Shown: one piece after another, positions 17,345-26,794 of the stretch | Layout of the letters: each line of letters starts with the position of its first letter | How positions within the stretch are numbered: position 1 is the stretch's first letter | Assembly: GCA_035527845.1 (NCBI GenBank) | Contig: DATKZT010000112.1 | Coordinates: forward strand, 1 to 64,000 | Length of the DNA stretch: 64,000 bases | From: JAUWKC01 sp035527845 | GTDB taxonomy: Bacteria > Planctomycetota > Phycisphaerae > Sedimentisphaerales > Anaerobacaceae | Direction: 5' to 3' | Translations under genes and position numbers: made by a program | The notes under the pieces: generated by a model | Told to the model about the DNA's origin: nothing | Databases searched by the model: none | Seen by the model: the letters and a program-made list of their open reading frames with translations, nothing else

Positions 17345-18313
17345 ATGAAAAGTAATGTTTATCTGGTAAGTCTGGTTATAGGCCTGCTTGCCTTCGCAGC
17401 AGCAGCCGCGACGGCGCCGCAGGTGGAGTTCGTACAGGGTGACAATAAAATCGACGTGATGATCGGGGGAAAACTTTTCACGACCTATATGTATGGAGAT
17501 GAACTGACCAAACCCATTCTCTACCCCGTTAATACCCCGTCGGGCATTGCGGTCAATCGCGCCTATCCATTTGCAAAAGTCGGAGGAGAAAGCACGGACC
17601 ACCCCCATCATACGGGCGTCTTCTTTACATACGACAAGGTCAACGAAGACGGGTTCTGGAACAATACCACCTCTCCGCCTCAAATCAAACACATCAAAGT
17701 CGCAAAAATGAAGGGCGGCCCCGGCAAAGGCAGGCTCTCAACCGTGATGCAATGGGTGGGTAAGAGCGGCAAGCCGCTGCTCGAAGAAAAGAGAAATATG
17801 ATTTTCCGCGCCGGCGAGGGTGAATATGTTATCGACTTCAAGATAACCCTCAAGGCGCTGGATACAAGAGTAACATTCGCCGACACCAAGGAAGGCATGT
17901 TTGCCATTCGAGCGGCCGACTGGTTAAAAGAAAAGGACGGCACCGGAAAATACCTCAGCTCCAACGGGGACCAGATGGAAAAAGACGTCTGGGGCAAGCG
18001 CGCCAAGTGGGTCCGTCTCCAAGGTGAAAAAGACGGCAAGACCGTCGGCATTGCCATTTTCAACCACCCCAAAAGCGTGAACTATCCGACTTATTGGCAC
18101 GCACGGGGTTACGGACTGTTCTCAGCCAACCCCCTCGGACAATTCGATTTCGAAAAGAAGCGGAATCCGGACAGCGCAAAAACGCTCAATTTCACGCTTG
18201 AGCCGGGCAAAAAGGCGAATTTCCGATTTCGCATGATTATCTACGAAGGTCAGAGATCGCCGGAGCAGCTTGAAGAGCGATTCAATGCCTTTGTGGAGCC
18301 GGCAAAAAAGTAG
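17345..18313 (+). CDS. DUF6807 (PmoA-family) exported protein, tandem copy A
   Basis: A 322-residue protein with a Sec signal peptide (about residues 1-23) and an excellent ribosome binding site (AAAGGAGAAG). It carries the family motif DHPHHTG at residues 85-91 and the C-terminal segment NYPTYWHARGYGLFSANPLGQ. It is clearly a paralogue of the protein at 19849, sharing VDVMIGGKLFTTY-like and NTPSGI stretches. The name PmoA used in databases is misleading. Its location between exported sugar oxidoreductases and a fucosidase suggests a carbohydrate-related function, but no reaction is established. Confidence 0.85.
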   Translation: MKSNVYLVSLVIGLLAFAAAAATAPQVEFVQGDNKIDVMIGGKLFTTYMYGDELTKPILYPVNTPSGIAVNRAYPFAKVGGESTDHPHHTGVFFTYDKVNEDGFWNNTTSPPQIKHIKVAKMKGGPGKGRLSTVMQWVGKSGKPLLEEKRNMIFRAGEGEYVIDFKITLKALDTRVTFADTKEGMFAIRAADWLKEKDGTGKYLSSNGDQMEKDVWGKRAKWVRLQGEKDGKTVGIAIFNHPKSVNYPTYWHARGYGLFSANPLGQFDFEKKRNPDSAKTLNFTLEPGKKANFRFRMIIYEGQRSPEQLEERFNAFVEPAKK

Positions 18314-18578
18314 GGGCCTGGGGCGGGACGATCTGCCCTGTGAGATGCAGCATTCGGGGCGTTTTCACCCTGCCGGGTGGAATAATCGCCCGGCTGCCGG
18401 CTTATTTTCGCTCGAGGCTGGACATAAAAGGAAGCAGAATATATACTTACTGGTTTGGGTTTTAGAATAGCACCGACCCGGACGGTTGTGCATAAAAATG
18501 GCGTGCCCACACGTCTTTAAACTGACACGTGAGCAGCAAAATCAGAGGCATTTTGGTGTTTTTTTGAAAGGAAGAAGA

Positions 18579-19604
18579 ATGAGGTCAACAAGTTTCAGTG
18601 CAAAGTTGGTTATGGTCGTAATTCTGGCGGTTCTTGTATGCTCCTGGGCGTGCAAGGCTGCTGACGAGGACGCCAAGGGGCCCGTGGTGGCCTTCAAGTA
18701 TGTGCCGACCGGACTGGAGATTAGTATCGACGGAAAGCCTTTCGCCACTTACTGTACGGGAACCAGCGAGATTCCGAGACCCTTTTTTGCCAACGTCAAA
18801 ACGCCTTCGGGAATGCAGGTCACGCGGAATTATCCTCCCATCGAAGGCAAAGACTCCATGGATCACAATACTTTCCATCCGGGCATCTGGCTGACGTTCG
18901 CCGGCATCAACGGAAACGATTACTGGCGATTGAAACAAAAGACCGAGCATGAAATGTTCATCGGCAAGCCGGAAGGCGGCCCCGGAAAAGGCACCTTTAC
19001 GGTCAGCAATTTTTACCTCGACTCGAAAGACTCTTCAGGAAAACGAATCGCCCACGAAATCTGCAAGTACACCATCCTGGCCCGTCCGGACTTCTACGTG
19101 CTCATCTACGACAGCACAATCTCGTCCGACGAGCATGACCTGGTTTTCGGGGATGATCAGGAGTATGGGCTGGGTATTCGCGTGCAGACTCCGATTGAGG
19201 AACGCTACGGCGGCCAAATCCTCAACGACGAAGGGGTAAAGGGCGCAAAGGATGCGTATGGCAAGGCATCCAAATGGTGTGATTACAGCGGAGTCATGGA
19301 TGATACGCTGATCGGCATGACCGTAATGCCCGACCCAAAGAATTTCCGCAAGAGCTGGTTTCACACGCGAGACTACGGTCTTATCGCCGCTAATCCCTTC
19401 GGACGTAAAGGCGTTGCCGGCGGGGAGCCCAGCGAAGTGGTCGTCAAGAAGGGTGAAAAGTTCCATCTGGGCTTCGGCGTTGCCATCTATTCGGCCCCCA
19501 AAGGCACGGAAGTCAATCGCAAGGCCATGTACAGGGCGTATCGCAGGGAAATCAGACCTGCGGGCGAGAGGGGCAAAAAGAACAAGAACAAGAACACGGA
19601 ATAG
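18579..19604 (+). CDS. DUF6807 exported protein, divergent tandem copy B
   Basis: A 341-residue protein from the ATG at 18579, which is preceded by GAAAGGAAGAAGA; an ATG-less extension upstream to 18486 is unlikely. It has a signal peptide with SWAC at about residues 22-25, possibly a lipobox. It keeps the general family layout, including a TPSGMQVTRNYPP stretch and the C-terminal DYGLIAANPFG. However, the DH-x-HH-x-G motif of the other copies is changed to DHNTFHPG (residues 95-102). The extreme C-terminus is a lysine/asparagine-rich tail. It may have a different substrate or have lost activity. Confidence 0.8.
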   Translation: MRSTSFSAKLVMVVILAVLVCSWACKAADEDAKGPVVAFKYVPTGLEISIDGKPFATYCTGTSEIPRPFFANVKTPSGMQVTRNYPPIEGKDSMDHNTFHPGIWLTFAGINGNDYWRLKQKTEHEMFIGKPEGGPGKGTFTVSNFYLDSKDSSGKRIAHEICKYTILARPDFYVLIYDSTISSDEHDLVFGDDQEYGLGIRVQTPIEERYGGQILNDEGVKGAKDAYGKASKWCDYSGVMDDTLIGMTVMPDPKNFRKSWFHTRDYGLIAANPFGRKGVAGGEPSEVVVKKGEKFHLGFGVAIYSAPKGTEVNRKAMYRAYRREIRPAGERGKKNKNKNTE

Positions 19605-19754
19605 TCGCTGATACGAGCGGGCGACACCGTTCGTACTACCGTGCGAGGCGGCACAATCGTCCGCTGCCGGTCGGAGTTCTCAATTGCATCTGCGGCAGTT
19701 ATTGTAGCTGCACGCGATCTGAACGGTCAAGATTCGTATGTCTGTTTTGTTTCT

Positions 19755-19791
19755 CGGCCGGGCGGAAGTGATTCCATCCGGCCGGGTTTTT
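19755..19791 (+). terminator. Rho-independent terminator between DUF6807 copies B and C
   Basis: CGGCCGGGCGGAA pairs with TTCCATCCGGCCG across a GTGA loop and is followed by GGTTTTT. It separates the transcript of copy B from copy C, so the three paralogues are not one simple operon. Confidence 0.75.
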
Positions 19792-19848
19792 CCGGAGCAG
19801 CCAAAACACCAAGTTAATGAAACCTTAATAGCAGTAGGAGATGATTCT

Positions 19849-20865
19849 ATGAAAAAGCTGATTCTACTTTCAGTGGTATTTTCACTCGTTGGACCTTTGG
19901 CAATCGGCGCCGGCGGCGCAAAGGTTGAACTGATAAGAGGCGAGAACAAAGTCGATGTGCAAATCGACGGCAAACTTTTCACGACGTATCTTTGGGGGGA
20001 CGAGGCGCCAAAACCGGAGTTGGTCCCGGTCAGGACGCCATCGGGAATCGAAGTGACCCGCCGATATCCGCTCACCAAACTCGAAGGCGGAAGCGACGAT
20101 CACCTGCACCACGTCGGCCTCTTCTTTGCGGTGGACGGTGTAAACGGGACAAAGTTCTGGAACAATGTCAAGGGGCCGGCGCAAATCAAACACACGGGGA
20201 TTAAGGAAATTGCCGGCGGAACCGACAACGGCAAACTTGTCACCACAAGCCAGTGGATCGATAAAGACGGAAAGGTGTTGCTCGAAGACGAGCGGACGAT
20301 GGTGTTCCTGGCGAGGGGCAGCGAGTCCGAATACGCGATTGATTTCTCGCTGGATTTGACAGCAAAGGCCGACAAGGTCGTTTTCGAGGACACCGAAGAA
20401 GGAGTATTCGCAATCAGGGTTGCTGATTGCCTGAGAGAAAAAGGTCCCAAAGAATTCCTGCAGCCCGGTCAGCCGGCCCCCGAAGAATCAATCAAGGGAA
20501 CGGGCGTGTATATGAGCTCCAACGGTGATGTAACAGCCAAGGAGGCATGGGGCAAGCGGGCGAGATGGATGGTTCTGCAGGGTGTCAAGGACGGCAAAGT
20601 TGTCGGTGTTGCGGTTTTTAACCATCCTGCCAGCATAAACTATCCCACCTACTGGCACGTGAGGAATTACGGCCTGTTCTCGGCGAACCCGCTCGGACAG
20701 GGTGACTTCCAGAGGCAGAGCAAATACAAGAAGAACCCCGTAATTCCCCTGAACCTAACCCTCAAGCAAGGCGAAAAGGCTCATTTTAGATTCCTCGTGG
20801 TTGCGTACGAAGGAGTCAAGACCAAAGAGGACCTCGAAAAACAATTCAGTGAATTTGCGAAATAA
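19849..20865 (+). CDS. DUF6807 (PmoA-family) exported protein, tandem copy C
   Basis: A 338-residue protein from the ATG at 19849, with GTAGGAGA upstream. A signal peptide of about 22 residues precedes the mature part. It has DHLHHVG at residues 84-90 and NYPTYWHVRNYGLFSANPLGQ, very similar to copy A. An insertion around residues 195-215 (LQPGQPAPEESIKG) distinguishes it. The frame stays open upstream through the terminator to 19738, but this is not a plausible start. The gene is followed 48 nt later by a TAT oxidoreductase and then the fucosidase, probably one transcript. Confidence 0.85.
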   Translation: MKKLILLSVVFSLVGPLAIGAGGAKVELIRGENKVDVQIDGKLFTTYLWGDEAPKPELVPVRTPSGIEVTRRYPLTKLEGGSDDHLHHVGLFFAVDGVNGTKFWNNVKGPAQIKHTGIKEIAGGTDNGKLVTTSQWIDKDGKVLLEDERTMVFLARGSESEYAIDFSLDLTAKADKVVFEDTEEGVFAIRVADCLREKGPKEFLQPGQPAPEESIKGTGVYMSSNGDVTAKEAWGKRARWMVLQGVKDGKVVGVAVFNHPASINYPTYWHVRNYGLFSANPLGQGDFQRQSKYKKNPVIPLNLTLKQGEKAHFRFLVVAYEGVKTKEDLEKQFSEFAK

Positions 20866-20913
20866 GATGGCAGCGAGTTCGGGGCTCACTATACTAAGGG
20901 CAGGAGAACTGCT

Positions 20914-22110
20914 ATGGAAGGTCTGACGCGTCGAGAATTCGTGAATGGTTCTATGGCCGTTGCTGCGACACTTGCCTTTTCCCGCCCTGCTTCCGGACAG
21001 CCGCGCAAATACAAAGTGGCGATCATCGGCAGGACCGGTCGCGGCGACTACGGGCATGGGCTCGATGAGGTCTGGAAGCAGGTCGAACAGGCCGGTATGG
21101 TTGCCGTCGCGGATGAAGACGCCGAGGGACGCGCAAAGAAGGCTAAGGAGTTAGGCATTGAGAAAACGTATGCCGACTACCGCGAGATGCTCGAAAAAGA
21201 GCGGCCGGATATTGTCTCTGTCGCCCCGCGCTGGCTGGATTGTCACCGTGATATGGCTCTGGCGTGCGCCGAGGTGGGGGCCCACGTATTTCTCGAAAAG
21301 CCAATGTGCCGAAACCTCCGTGAGGCCGACGAAGTTGTAGCCGCCTTCGAAAAGAAGAATCTCAAGCTCGCCATCGCACACCAAAGGCGATATAGTCCGA
21401 CGATGCAGCGGATTCAGGAAATCATCGAAGGGGGCAGGCTCGGCGATTTGCTCGAACTTCGCGGGCGGGGCAAGGAGGATAAACGCGGGGCCGCCTTCGA
21501 CCTTATGTGCCTGGGGACGCACACCTTCGATTTGATGCGGCTGATTGCAGGCGACCCGAAATGGTGCTTCGCCGAAGTAAGGCAAAATGGAAAACCAATC
21601 ACGAAAGACGACGTGCGTCAAGGCATTGAAGGGTATGGCCCGATTGCGGGTGATGAGGTAAACGCGACGTACCGTTTTGGCGGACTTGCGATGGGCTACT
21701 TTTCATCGCATCGCGCACGACACGGCGCCGGCGACCGCTGGGGACTCCAGCTATACGGCAGCAAAGGCATAATCACAATAGGCCAGGGCGGGAAAGAGCC
21801 AAGGAGTTCGTGGTTCATAGACGACCCCACCTGGCAGCCGGGCCGAAGCAGCGCAAAATGGCAGCAGATAACCAGCGCAGGATTAGGAAAACCTGAGACG
21901 ATTGAAGACGTCGAAGACATCCCGCGAGGCAACCACCTCATCGCGCTCGACCTCATACGGGCGATAGAAACAGACACACAGCCAAAGGGAAGCATGTACG
22001 ATGGACGGGCGGCGCTGGAGATGATAATGGCGGTGTACGAATCGCACAGGCTCAAGGGACCTGTCACTCTGCCGCTGAAGAACCGTGACCATCCTCTCAC
22101 TCTCATTTGA
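20914..22110 (+). CDS. TAT-exported Gfo/Idh/MocA oxidoreductase, short type
   Basis: A 398-residue protein with a twin-arginine signal (TRREFVNGS). The Rossmann domain has VAIIGRTGRGDYGHG, and the catalytic loop has VFLEKPMCRNL at about residues 127-137. It is shorter than the other oxidoreductases here and lacks their WHWHWD-type segment, so it belongs to a different subfamily. It probably oxidises or reduces a sugar ring carbon with NAD(P). It lies between DUF6807 copy C and the fucosidase; its stop is 17 nt before the fucosidase ATG, so these are almost certainly co-transcribed. Confidence 0.88.
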   Translation: MEGLTRREFVNGSMAVAATLAFSRPASGQPRKYKVAIIGRTGRGDYGHGLDEVWKQVEQAGMVAVADEDAEGRAKKAKELGIEKTYADYREMLEKERPDIVSVAPRWLDCHRDMALACAEVGAHVFLEKPMCRNLREADEVVAAFEKKNLKLAIAHQRRYSPTMQRIQEIIEGGRLGDLLELRGRGKEDKRGAAFDLMCLGTHTFDLMRLIAGDPKWCFAEVRQNGKPITKDDVRQGIEGYGPIAGDEVNATYRFGGLAMGYFSSHRARHGAGDRWGLQLYGSKGIITIGQGGKEPRSSWFIDDPTWQPGRSSAKWQQITSAGLGKPETIEDVEDIPRGNHLIALDLIRAIETDTQPKGSMYDGRAALEMIMAVYESHRLKGPVTLPLKNRDHPLTLI

Positions 22111-22127
22111 TTTGGAGGTACGCTACA

Positions 22128-23624
22128 ATGAAACCGTTAGTTGAACAACTCTCAAGAAAGCTGCCGGTAACATTCACACTGCTCACAACCATCGTCGTCC
22201 TGCAATTGTGCTCGGGGTGTGCTTCCACGGCGGCCCAAAAGTTCGAGCCGACCGTCGAATCACTCAAAGCCTACCGGTGCCCCGAATGGTTTCGAGACGC
22301 AAAATTCGGCATCTACCTGCACTGGGGCGTGTACTCTGTAGCCGAGCAGGGCGAGTGGTATGCCCGAAACATGTACATCGAAGGAAACCGCGAATATAAG
22401 CACCACGTCGAGACATACGGCCACCCCTCAAAATTCGGATACAAGGATTTCGTGCCCATGTGGAAGGCGGAGAACTTCGACCCCGACCGTCTCGTGGCAC
22501 TTTTCAAAAAGGCCGGCGCAAAGTACTTCACCCCGTGCGCCGTGCACCATGACAATTTCGACCTGTGGGACTCAAAATATCAGCGGTGGAACTCCGTCAA
22601 TATGGGTCCGCACAAGGATATTACCGGCATGTGGCGCAAGGCCGCCCTCAAACACGGCCTGCGCTTCGGATGCACGACGCACCTTGCGAGGAGTTTTAGC
22701 TGGTTTCAGGTAAATAAGGACGCCGACAAGGACGGCCCATACGCGGGCGTGCCGTACGACGGCGCTGATTCCCGCTACTGGGATTTGTACCATGAGCCCA
22801 GCGAAGATACGAACCGCAAGCATCCCAAGAACCCACCGGAGCACTGGCGAAGGGAATGGGCCAACCGCATTATGGACCTGATTGACAATTACAAGCTTGA
22901 CTTCCTTTACTTCGACGGATGCGTGCCATTTCAGGGCGACGACCAGGGACAGACGGGCTTCGAGGTGATGGCGCACTTCTACAACCAGAGCATGCGATGG
23001 CACGGCGGCAGGCAGGAGTGCGTGATGACCATAAAGAACTTCAAGGATCACGGCATTTACGTGGAGGGCATTTCCACCCTCGATATGGAAAGAAGAAGGG
23101 CCGGCGAGCTGCTCGCAGAACCCTGGCAGACGGATACGTCAATCGGCCCGTGGGGCTATCACGCAGGCGCCAAATACCGCAGCGTCAACGAAATCATTGA
23201 CGAGCTGGTGGACATCGTCAGCAAGAATGGAAACATGCTCCTGAACGTGCCGCCCAAAGCCGATGGCACGCTCGACGAAGAGACCGAGCAAATCCTCCTC
23301 GATATCGGCAAATGGTTCGATATCAACGGCGAAGCGATTTACGGCACCAGACCGTGGATAAAATACGGCGACGGGAACCTGCGTTTCACGCACAAGGGCA
23401 ACAGCCTGTACGTAATCTCCCTCGAATGGCCCGGGGCCGGGCAGAACCTTGTTGTTCCATCTTCCGCGTTGGCTCGGGGACAGGTTGCCGACGTGACACT
23501 GCTGGGTCATGAAGAAGAACTCACGTGGCAGCAGAACGCCGACGGCCTGGTCATTACGATGCCCCAGAGCCCTCCCTGTGAAAATGCCTACTGCTTCAAG
23601 ATTACCCAGGACACGTACCAATAG
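22128..23624 (+). CDS. GH29 alpha-L-fucosidase lipoprotein
   Basis: The protein is 498 residues from the ATG at 22128, which has TTGGAGG upstream. It carries a lipoprotein signal with lipobox CSGC (cysteine 31). GH29 signatures are KFGIYLHWGVYSV, the substrate-binding pair in CAVHHDNFDLWDS (histidines at about residues 140-141) and the nucleophile aspartate in LDFLYFDG (about residue 263). It would remove alpha-L-fucose from glycans outside the cytoplasm. The length fits GH29 catalytic domain plus a C-terminal beta domain. Its place behind an oxidoreductase and DUF6807 proteins suggests they work on the same fucosylated glycan. Confidence 0.93.
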   Translation: MKPLVEQLSRKLPVTFTLLTTIVVLQLCSGCASTAAQKFEPTVESLKAYRCPEWFRDAKFGIYLHWGVYSVAEQGEWYARNMYIEGNREYKHHVETYGHPSKFGYKDFVPMWKAENFDPDRLVALFKKAGAKYFTPCAVHHDNFDLWDSKYQRWNSVNMGPHKDITGMWRKAALKHGLRFGCTTHLARSFSWFQVNKDADKDGPYAGVPYDGADSRYWDLYHEPSEDTNRKHPKNPPEHWRREWANRIMDLIDNYKLDFLYFDGCVPFQGDDQGQTGFEVMAHFYNQSMRWHGGRQECVMTIKNFKDHGIYVEGISTLDMERRRAGELLAEPWQTDTSIGPWGYHAGAKYRSVNEIIDELVDIVSKNGNMLLNVPPKADGTLDEETEQILLDIGKWFDINGEAIYGTRPWIKYGDGNLRFTHKGNSLYVISLEWPGAGQNLVVPSSALARGQVADVTLLGHEEELTWQQNADGLVITMPQSPPCENAYCFKITQDTYQ

Positions 23625-23685
23625 CCCTGTGTGGAGTTATTCGCCCGCTTGCGACCGCAGCTGAAGTATGGTTTTTCGAAGGTGC

Positions 23686-25155
23686 TTAAACCTTATCCGG
23701 CACGACGAAAGGCTCGCGGTAAGTGCGCCTCAGAAGCTCGTTCGCCCAGCGAGTGGGAAAATCGCCGACAAAGTTCTCGGCCTGAGAATTCACGTTCAGC
23801 CACGGCCCGCGAACAAAAGGCGTCTCTTTGAGGTCAACCTCGTTCGCCGCCAGATGTTTCTCGAACCGCCCGAACGTCTCCAATGCCTCCCGATTGTCCC
23901 CAATTGCTTCCTTAACCTGCTCGGGCGCAGATTTCCAACCGAGGCGGTATGAAATATTCGCCATATCACACAGGGCGGCGGAAAAATGCCCACCAAGAAT
24001 ATCGGCATGCAGGTCGCTCACTTTCCGGCTGCGCATCGCCTGTATGAAGTTGGCCTGATGGCCGCCGCCGCCGTCGCCCTTGAACTGCCTGATTTTCCTG
24101 CCGTTGTTATCATACGCCCAGCCGCCTCCTCGGCCGCCCGCGAAATAACCGTTCTCGCACTGAATGATATTGCCCGAGCGGACTCCCCTGTAGCTATCCA
24201 TCGCCCGCACACCTTTGGCCATAGGCAGACCGCGAACCTCAATGATAATGGGCGCCGGTTTGTAATCGAATACGGCCATTTGCGTATTCGGCGTCTGGCC
24301 GTCGTCAATATACCCGAACCTCCCACCGACGCTCATCAGCCGCGGCGGCAATCCGGACTGCCCGATCGCCCATACGCAATCATCGATCTGGTGAACACCA
24401 ATATTACCCATGTCACCGTTGCCGGTATCCCAGTCCCAGTGCCAGTCATAGTGCAGTTGCTCGCGCATCAACGGCTTGAGCGGCGCCGGACCCGTCCAAA
24501 GATTGTAATCTATATTTGGGGGAACCCTCTGGGGGCCGTCCACTCTTCCTATGCTTGGGCGCAGCTTGAACCAGAGCCCGTGCGCCCACAAAATCCTTCC
24601 GAGGCTGCCCTGCTGAATATATTCGACCGCCTCGCGCAGCCCGATGTCGCTACGATTCTGCGTGCCCGCCTGAACTATGCGACCGTATTTTCGTGCCGCT
24701 TCAACCGCCTTTCGTCCCTCCCACACGTTGTACGAAATGGGCTTCTCCACGTACACGTCTTTGCCCGCCTGACAGGCCCAGACGGTGATAAGCGCATGCC
24801 AGTGATTCGGAGTGGCAACAACAATCGCGTCGATGCTCTTATCGTCCAGCAGCCTGCGAACGTCGGTGCAGGTATCAACCTTCTCCTTGCGCTCTTCGAA
24901 GTTTTTCAGATGGCCGTCGAGAATTTCCCTGTCCACGTCGCACAGCGCCACGACCCGCACGCCTTCGAGCTGGTGAAAGACTTCAACGTGCTGACCGCCC
25001 TTGCTTCGGCAGCCCACCACGGCCACACGAATATCATCGTTGGCGCCCCGCACACCGGAAACAGTCGCCGGTCTGGCCGAGCGCCCGGAAAACATCAGTC
25101 CAAGCCCGGCCGCCGCCGAACCCTTCATGAAACTTCGACGCGTGATGACCTTCAT
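23686..25155 (-). CDS. TAT-exported Gfo/Idh/MocA oxidoreductase
   Basis: A 489-residue protein starting at the ATG at 25155, seven nt after AGGAG; an in-frame start six codons upstream is less well placed. It has a twin-arginine signal (TRRSFMKGS). It carries VAVVGCRSKGGQH and YVEKPISYNVWEG in the Rossmann part and WHWDWDTGNGDMGNIGVHQIDDCVW in the C-terminal domain, so it belongs to the same subfamily as 13051. It converges with the fucosidase gene. Confidence 0.9.
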   Translation of the reverse strand: MKVITRRSFMKGSAAAGLGLMFSGRSARPATVSGVRGANDDIRVAVVGCRSKGGQHVEVFHQLEGVRVVALCDVDREILDGHLKNFEERKEKVDTCTDVRRLLDDKSIDAIVVATPNHWHALITVWACQAGKDVYVEKPISYNVWEGRKAVEAARKYGRIVQAGTQNRSDIGLREAVEYIQQGSLGRILWAHGLWFKLRPSIGRVDGPQRVPPNIDYNLWTGPAPLKPLMREQLHYDWHWDWDTGNGDMGNIGVHQIDDCVWAIGQSGLPPRLMSVGGRFGYIDDGQTPNTQMAVFDYKPAPIIIEVRGLPMAKGVRAMDSYRGVRSGNIIQCENGYFAGGRGGGWAYDNNGRKIRQFKGDGGGGHQANFIQAMRSRKVSDLHADILGGHFSAALCDMANISYRLGWKSAPEQVKEAIGDNREALETFGRFEKHLAANEVDLKETPFVRGPWLNVNSQAENFVGDFPTRWANELLRRTYREPFVVPDKV

Positions 25156-25478
25156 CCTCAATCTCCTGTTCACATCATCATGTCACAAAAAACTGCACGG
25201 CCCCACATCCGACAAATCCGCCCCTAATGGGTCAAAAACGACGCTCGTCGTCCCCGCCTGGGATTTCAGACGTCTCGAACCATGCCCCAAGCCCCCCACA
25301 CTGCCGTACTAATCATACGACAATGAGCTATTATGCGTTCTAAATTAACATAAAGCGGAGCGTATTGCAAGAGGGTGCAATCAAGCCGTCCTTAGAAGAC
25401 ATTCGTTTCCTAGTAAGGTACGTGACGCCTGTGTTTGGGCAAATCAAAAGTCTTCGCTTTGACCATTTGGCGGGCTTC
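25156..25478. other. Gene-free spacer
   Basis: I found no credible gene or RNA in these 323 nt. On the minus strand TTGCAA and TAATTT about 17 nt apart (around 25340-25370) could be a weak promoter for the gene at 23686. Confidence 0.4.
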
Positions 25479-26594
25479 TTAATAATCGACCTTGTTTCCC
25501 CTGAGCCGTTCATACCAGAGGTTCAGGCCGGCTGATTTCGCGCGGTATTGGCGGAAGGCTGCACGGGCGCAGGCAATAGGGACAAATCCCATCATGTAGA
25601 GGATGATAAGAGAGGCCGCCCACAGTGCGGATTTCGGCACGATGTAAGGAAGAATAAGCAGCAAGGGAAAGAACACGCCAGCGCTGATGGCTATACCCGC
25701 ACTGAAATATTTCAGCACCTCAAGTTTTGCCTCCACAATCTTCTTTAGTTGGGAAGATAATTCATGAAAGCAATCGGCCAGCCTGCCGCCGATTTCGTGA
25801 GTGTGGACCAGAGCACTTACGCCCGGCGGAATAAAAGGGACTGCCCGCAGGGAGGCTGCAAAGCTTTGTCGCTCGTCAATACAGTTCACCGAACGCAGCA
25901 TTTGTCTGCGCAAAAAGCGGTTGTCAATAGCTGAGATGGAGTTCAGAAACATCTCACGGACGCTGAGAGTGCTGTCGTAGGCTATTTCCAAACAGACGAA
26001 GAACTGCATCAAAGCCAACTGCTTCTGCCAGGTTCCAATAAACGGCAATTTTGCGGTAAGCCAGTCCCGCCAGTATCTGAAGGTCTCCGAGCAGAGGGGC
26101 AATAGAAAAATGATTGCAAGCACTGCCAAAGTCAGATACTGGGGCTGAGCAAGAAATACCCACTTGAAGATTACACTGATCAGATAGGCTGCGCCAACAA
26201 ACAGCCAGCACCGGTGCAGGCGATAGATCACGGGCGCGAGCTGGTGAGTAAAACCGGCGGCATCTCGCAGCGCTTTGGGCCATCTGCCGGTCAGCTCTCC
26301 ACATCTGAACAACGCCAGGTAGAACTGCGGCAATTGGTATCGGGCAAGAACCTCTTCGGCCTTGCCGTGACCAAGGAAAACTTCTTTCAGATCGGCAACC
26401 AGTCTGCGGTTGGTGGAGCTTGCAAGGTCTCTGCCGGCAATATCGAAGGCCTTATCGAACATCAGACCGTCATCAAGCATCTTGCCGAGATTCTCGGTAA
26501 AGACAGAAAGCTCAAGCCAGTTTTTTATTCTGTATTTCAGCCCACAGTCCTCGCCAACTACAATAAGACCGGCGTGCGCATGAGGCCTGTTCAT
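25479..26594 (-). CDS. Type II secretion / type IV pilus F-like membrane protein
   Basis: A 371-residue protein with the T2SF layout: a cytoplasmic helical domain (about residues 25-120), two membrane helices (about 128-185), a second helical domain and a C-terminal membrane region (about 300-345). The second domain includes FFVCLEIAYDSTLSVREMFLNS and ALVHTHEIGGRLADCFHELSSQL, typical of GspF/PilC. No ATPase, pseudopilin or secretin gene is next to it, so it is an isolated copy here. It may belong to a system encoded elsewhere. Confidence 0.82.
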   Translation of the reverse strand: MNRPHAHAGLIVVGEDCGLKYRIKNWLELSVFTENLGKMLDDGLMFDKAFDIAGRDLASSTNRRLVADLKEVFLGHGKAEEVLARYQLPQFYLALFRCGELTGRWPKALRDAAGFTHQLAPVIYRLHRCWLFVGAAYLISVIFKWVFLAQPQYLTLAVLAIIFLLPLCSETFRYWRDWLTAKLPFIGTWQKQLALMQFFVCLEIAYDSTLSVREMFLNSISAIDNRFLRRQMLRSVNCIDERQSFAASLRAVPFIPPGVSALVHTHEIGGRLADCFHELSSQLKKIVEAKLEVLKYFSAGIAISAGVFFPLLLILPYIVPKSALWAASLIILYMMGFVPIACARAAFRQYRAKSAGLNLWYERLRGNKVDY

Positions 26595-26794
26595 CCCGCG
26601 CCTTTATCATGCCGCCGGAAACCGACCATGTCTGATCACAAACTCCCAAACGGCATAATCTATAGGCTGGACGCGGGACGCAGCACTTCGAAAACACTCC
26701 CCACCGGCGCATCACAACCCGAGTTCGGCCGCTACACCCTCGTGGTCCGTCACAACTCAAGCCGCCTGGAACAAGCTGCTACAGCAAGTATATG

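Noticed and set aside
23986..25227. 413-codon open frame antisense to the Gfo/Idh/MocA gene
   Set aside because: It is the reverse-frame shadow of a clearly coding gene in GC-rich DNA, with no matching family features.
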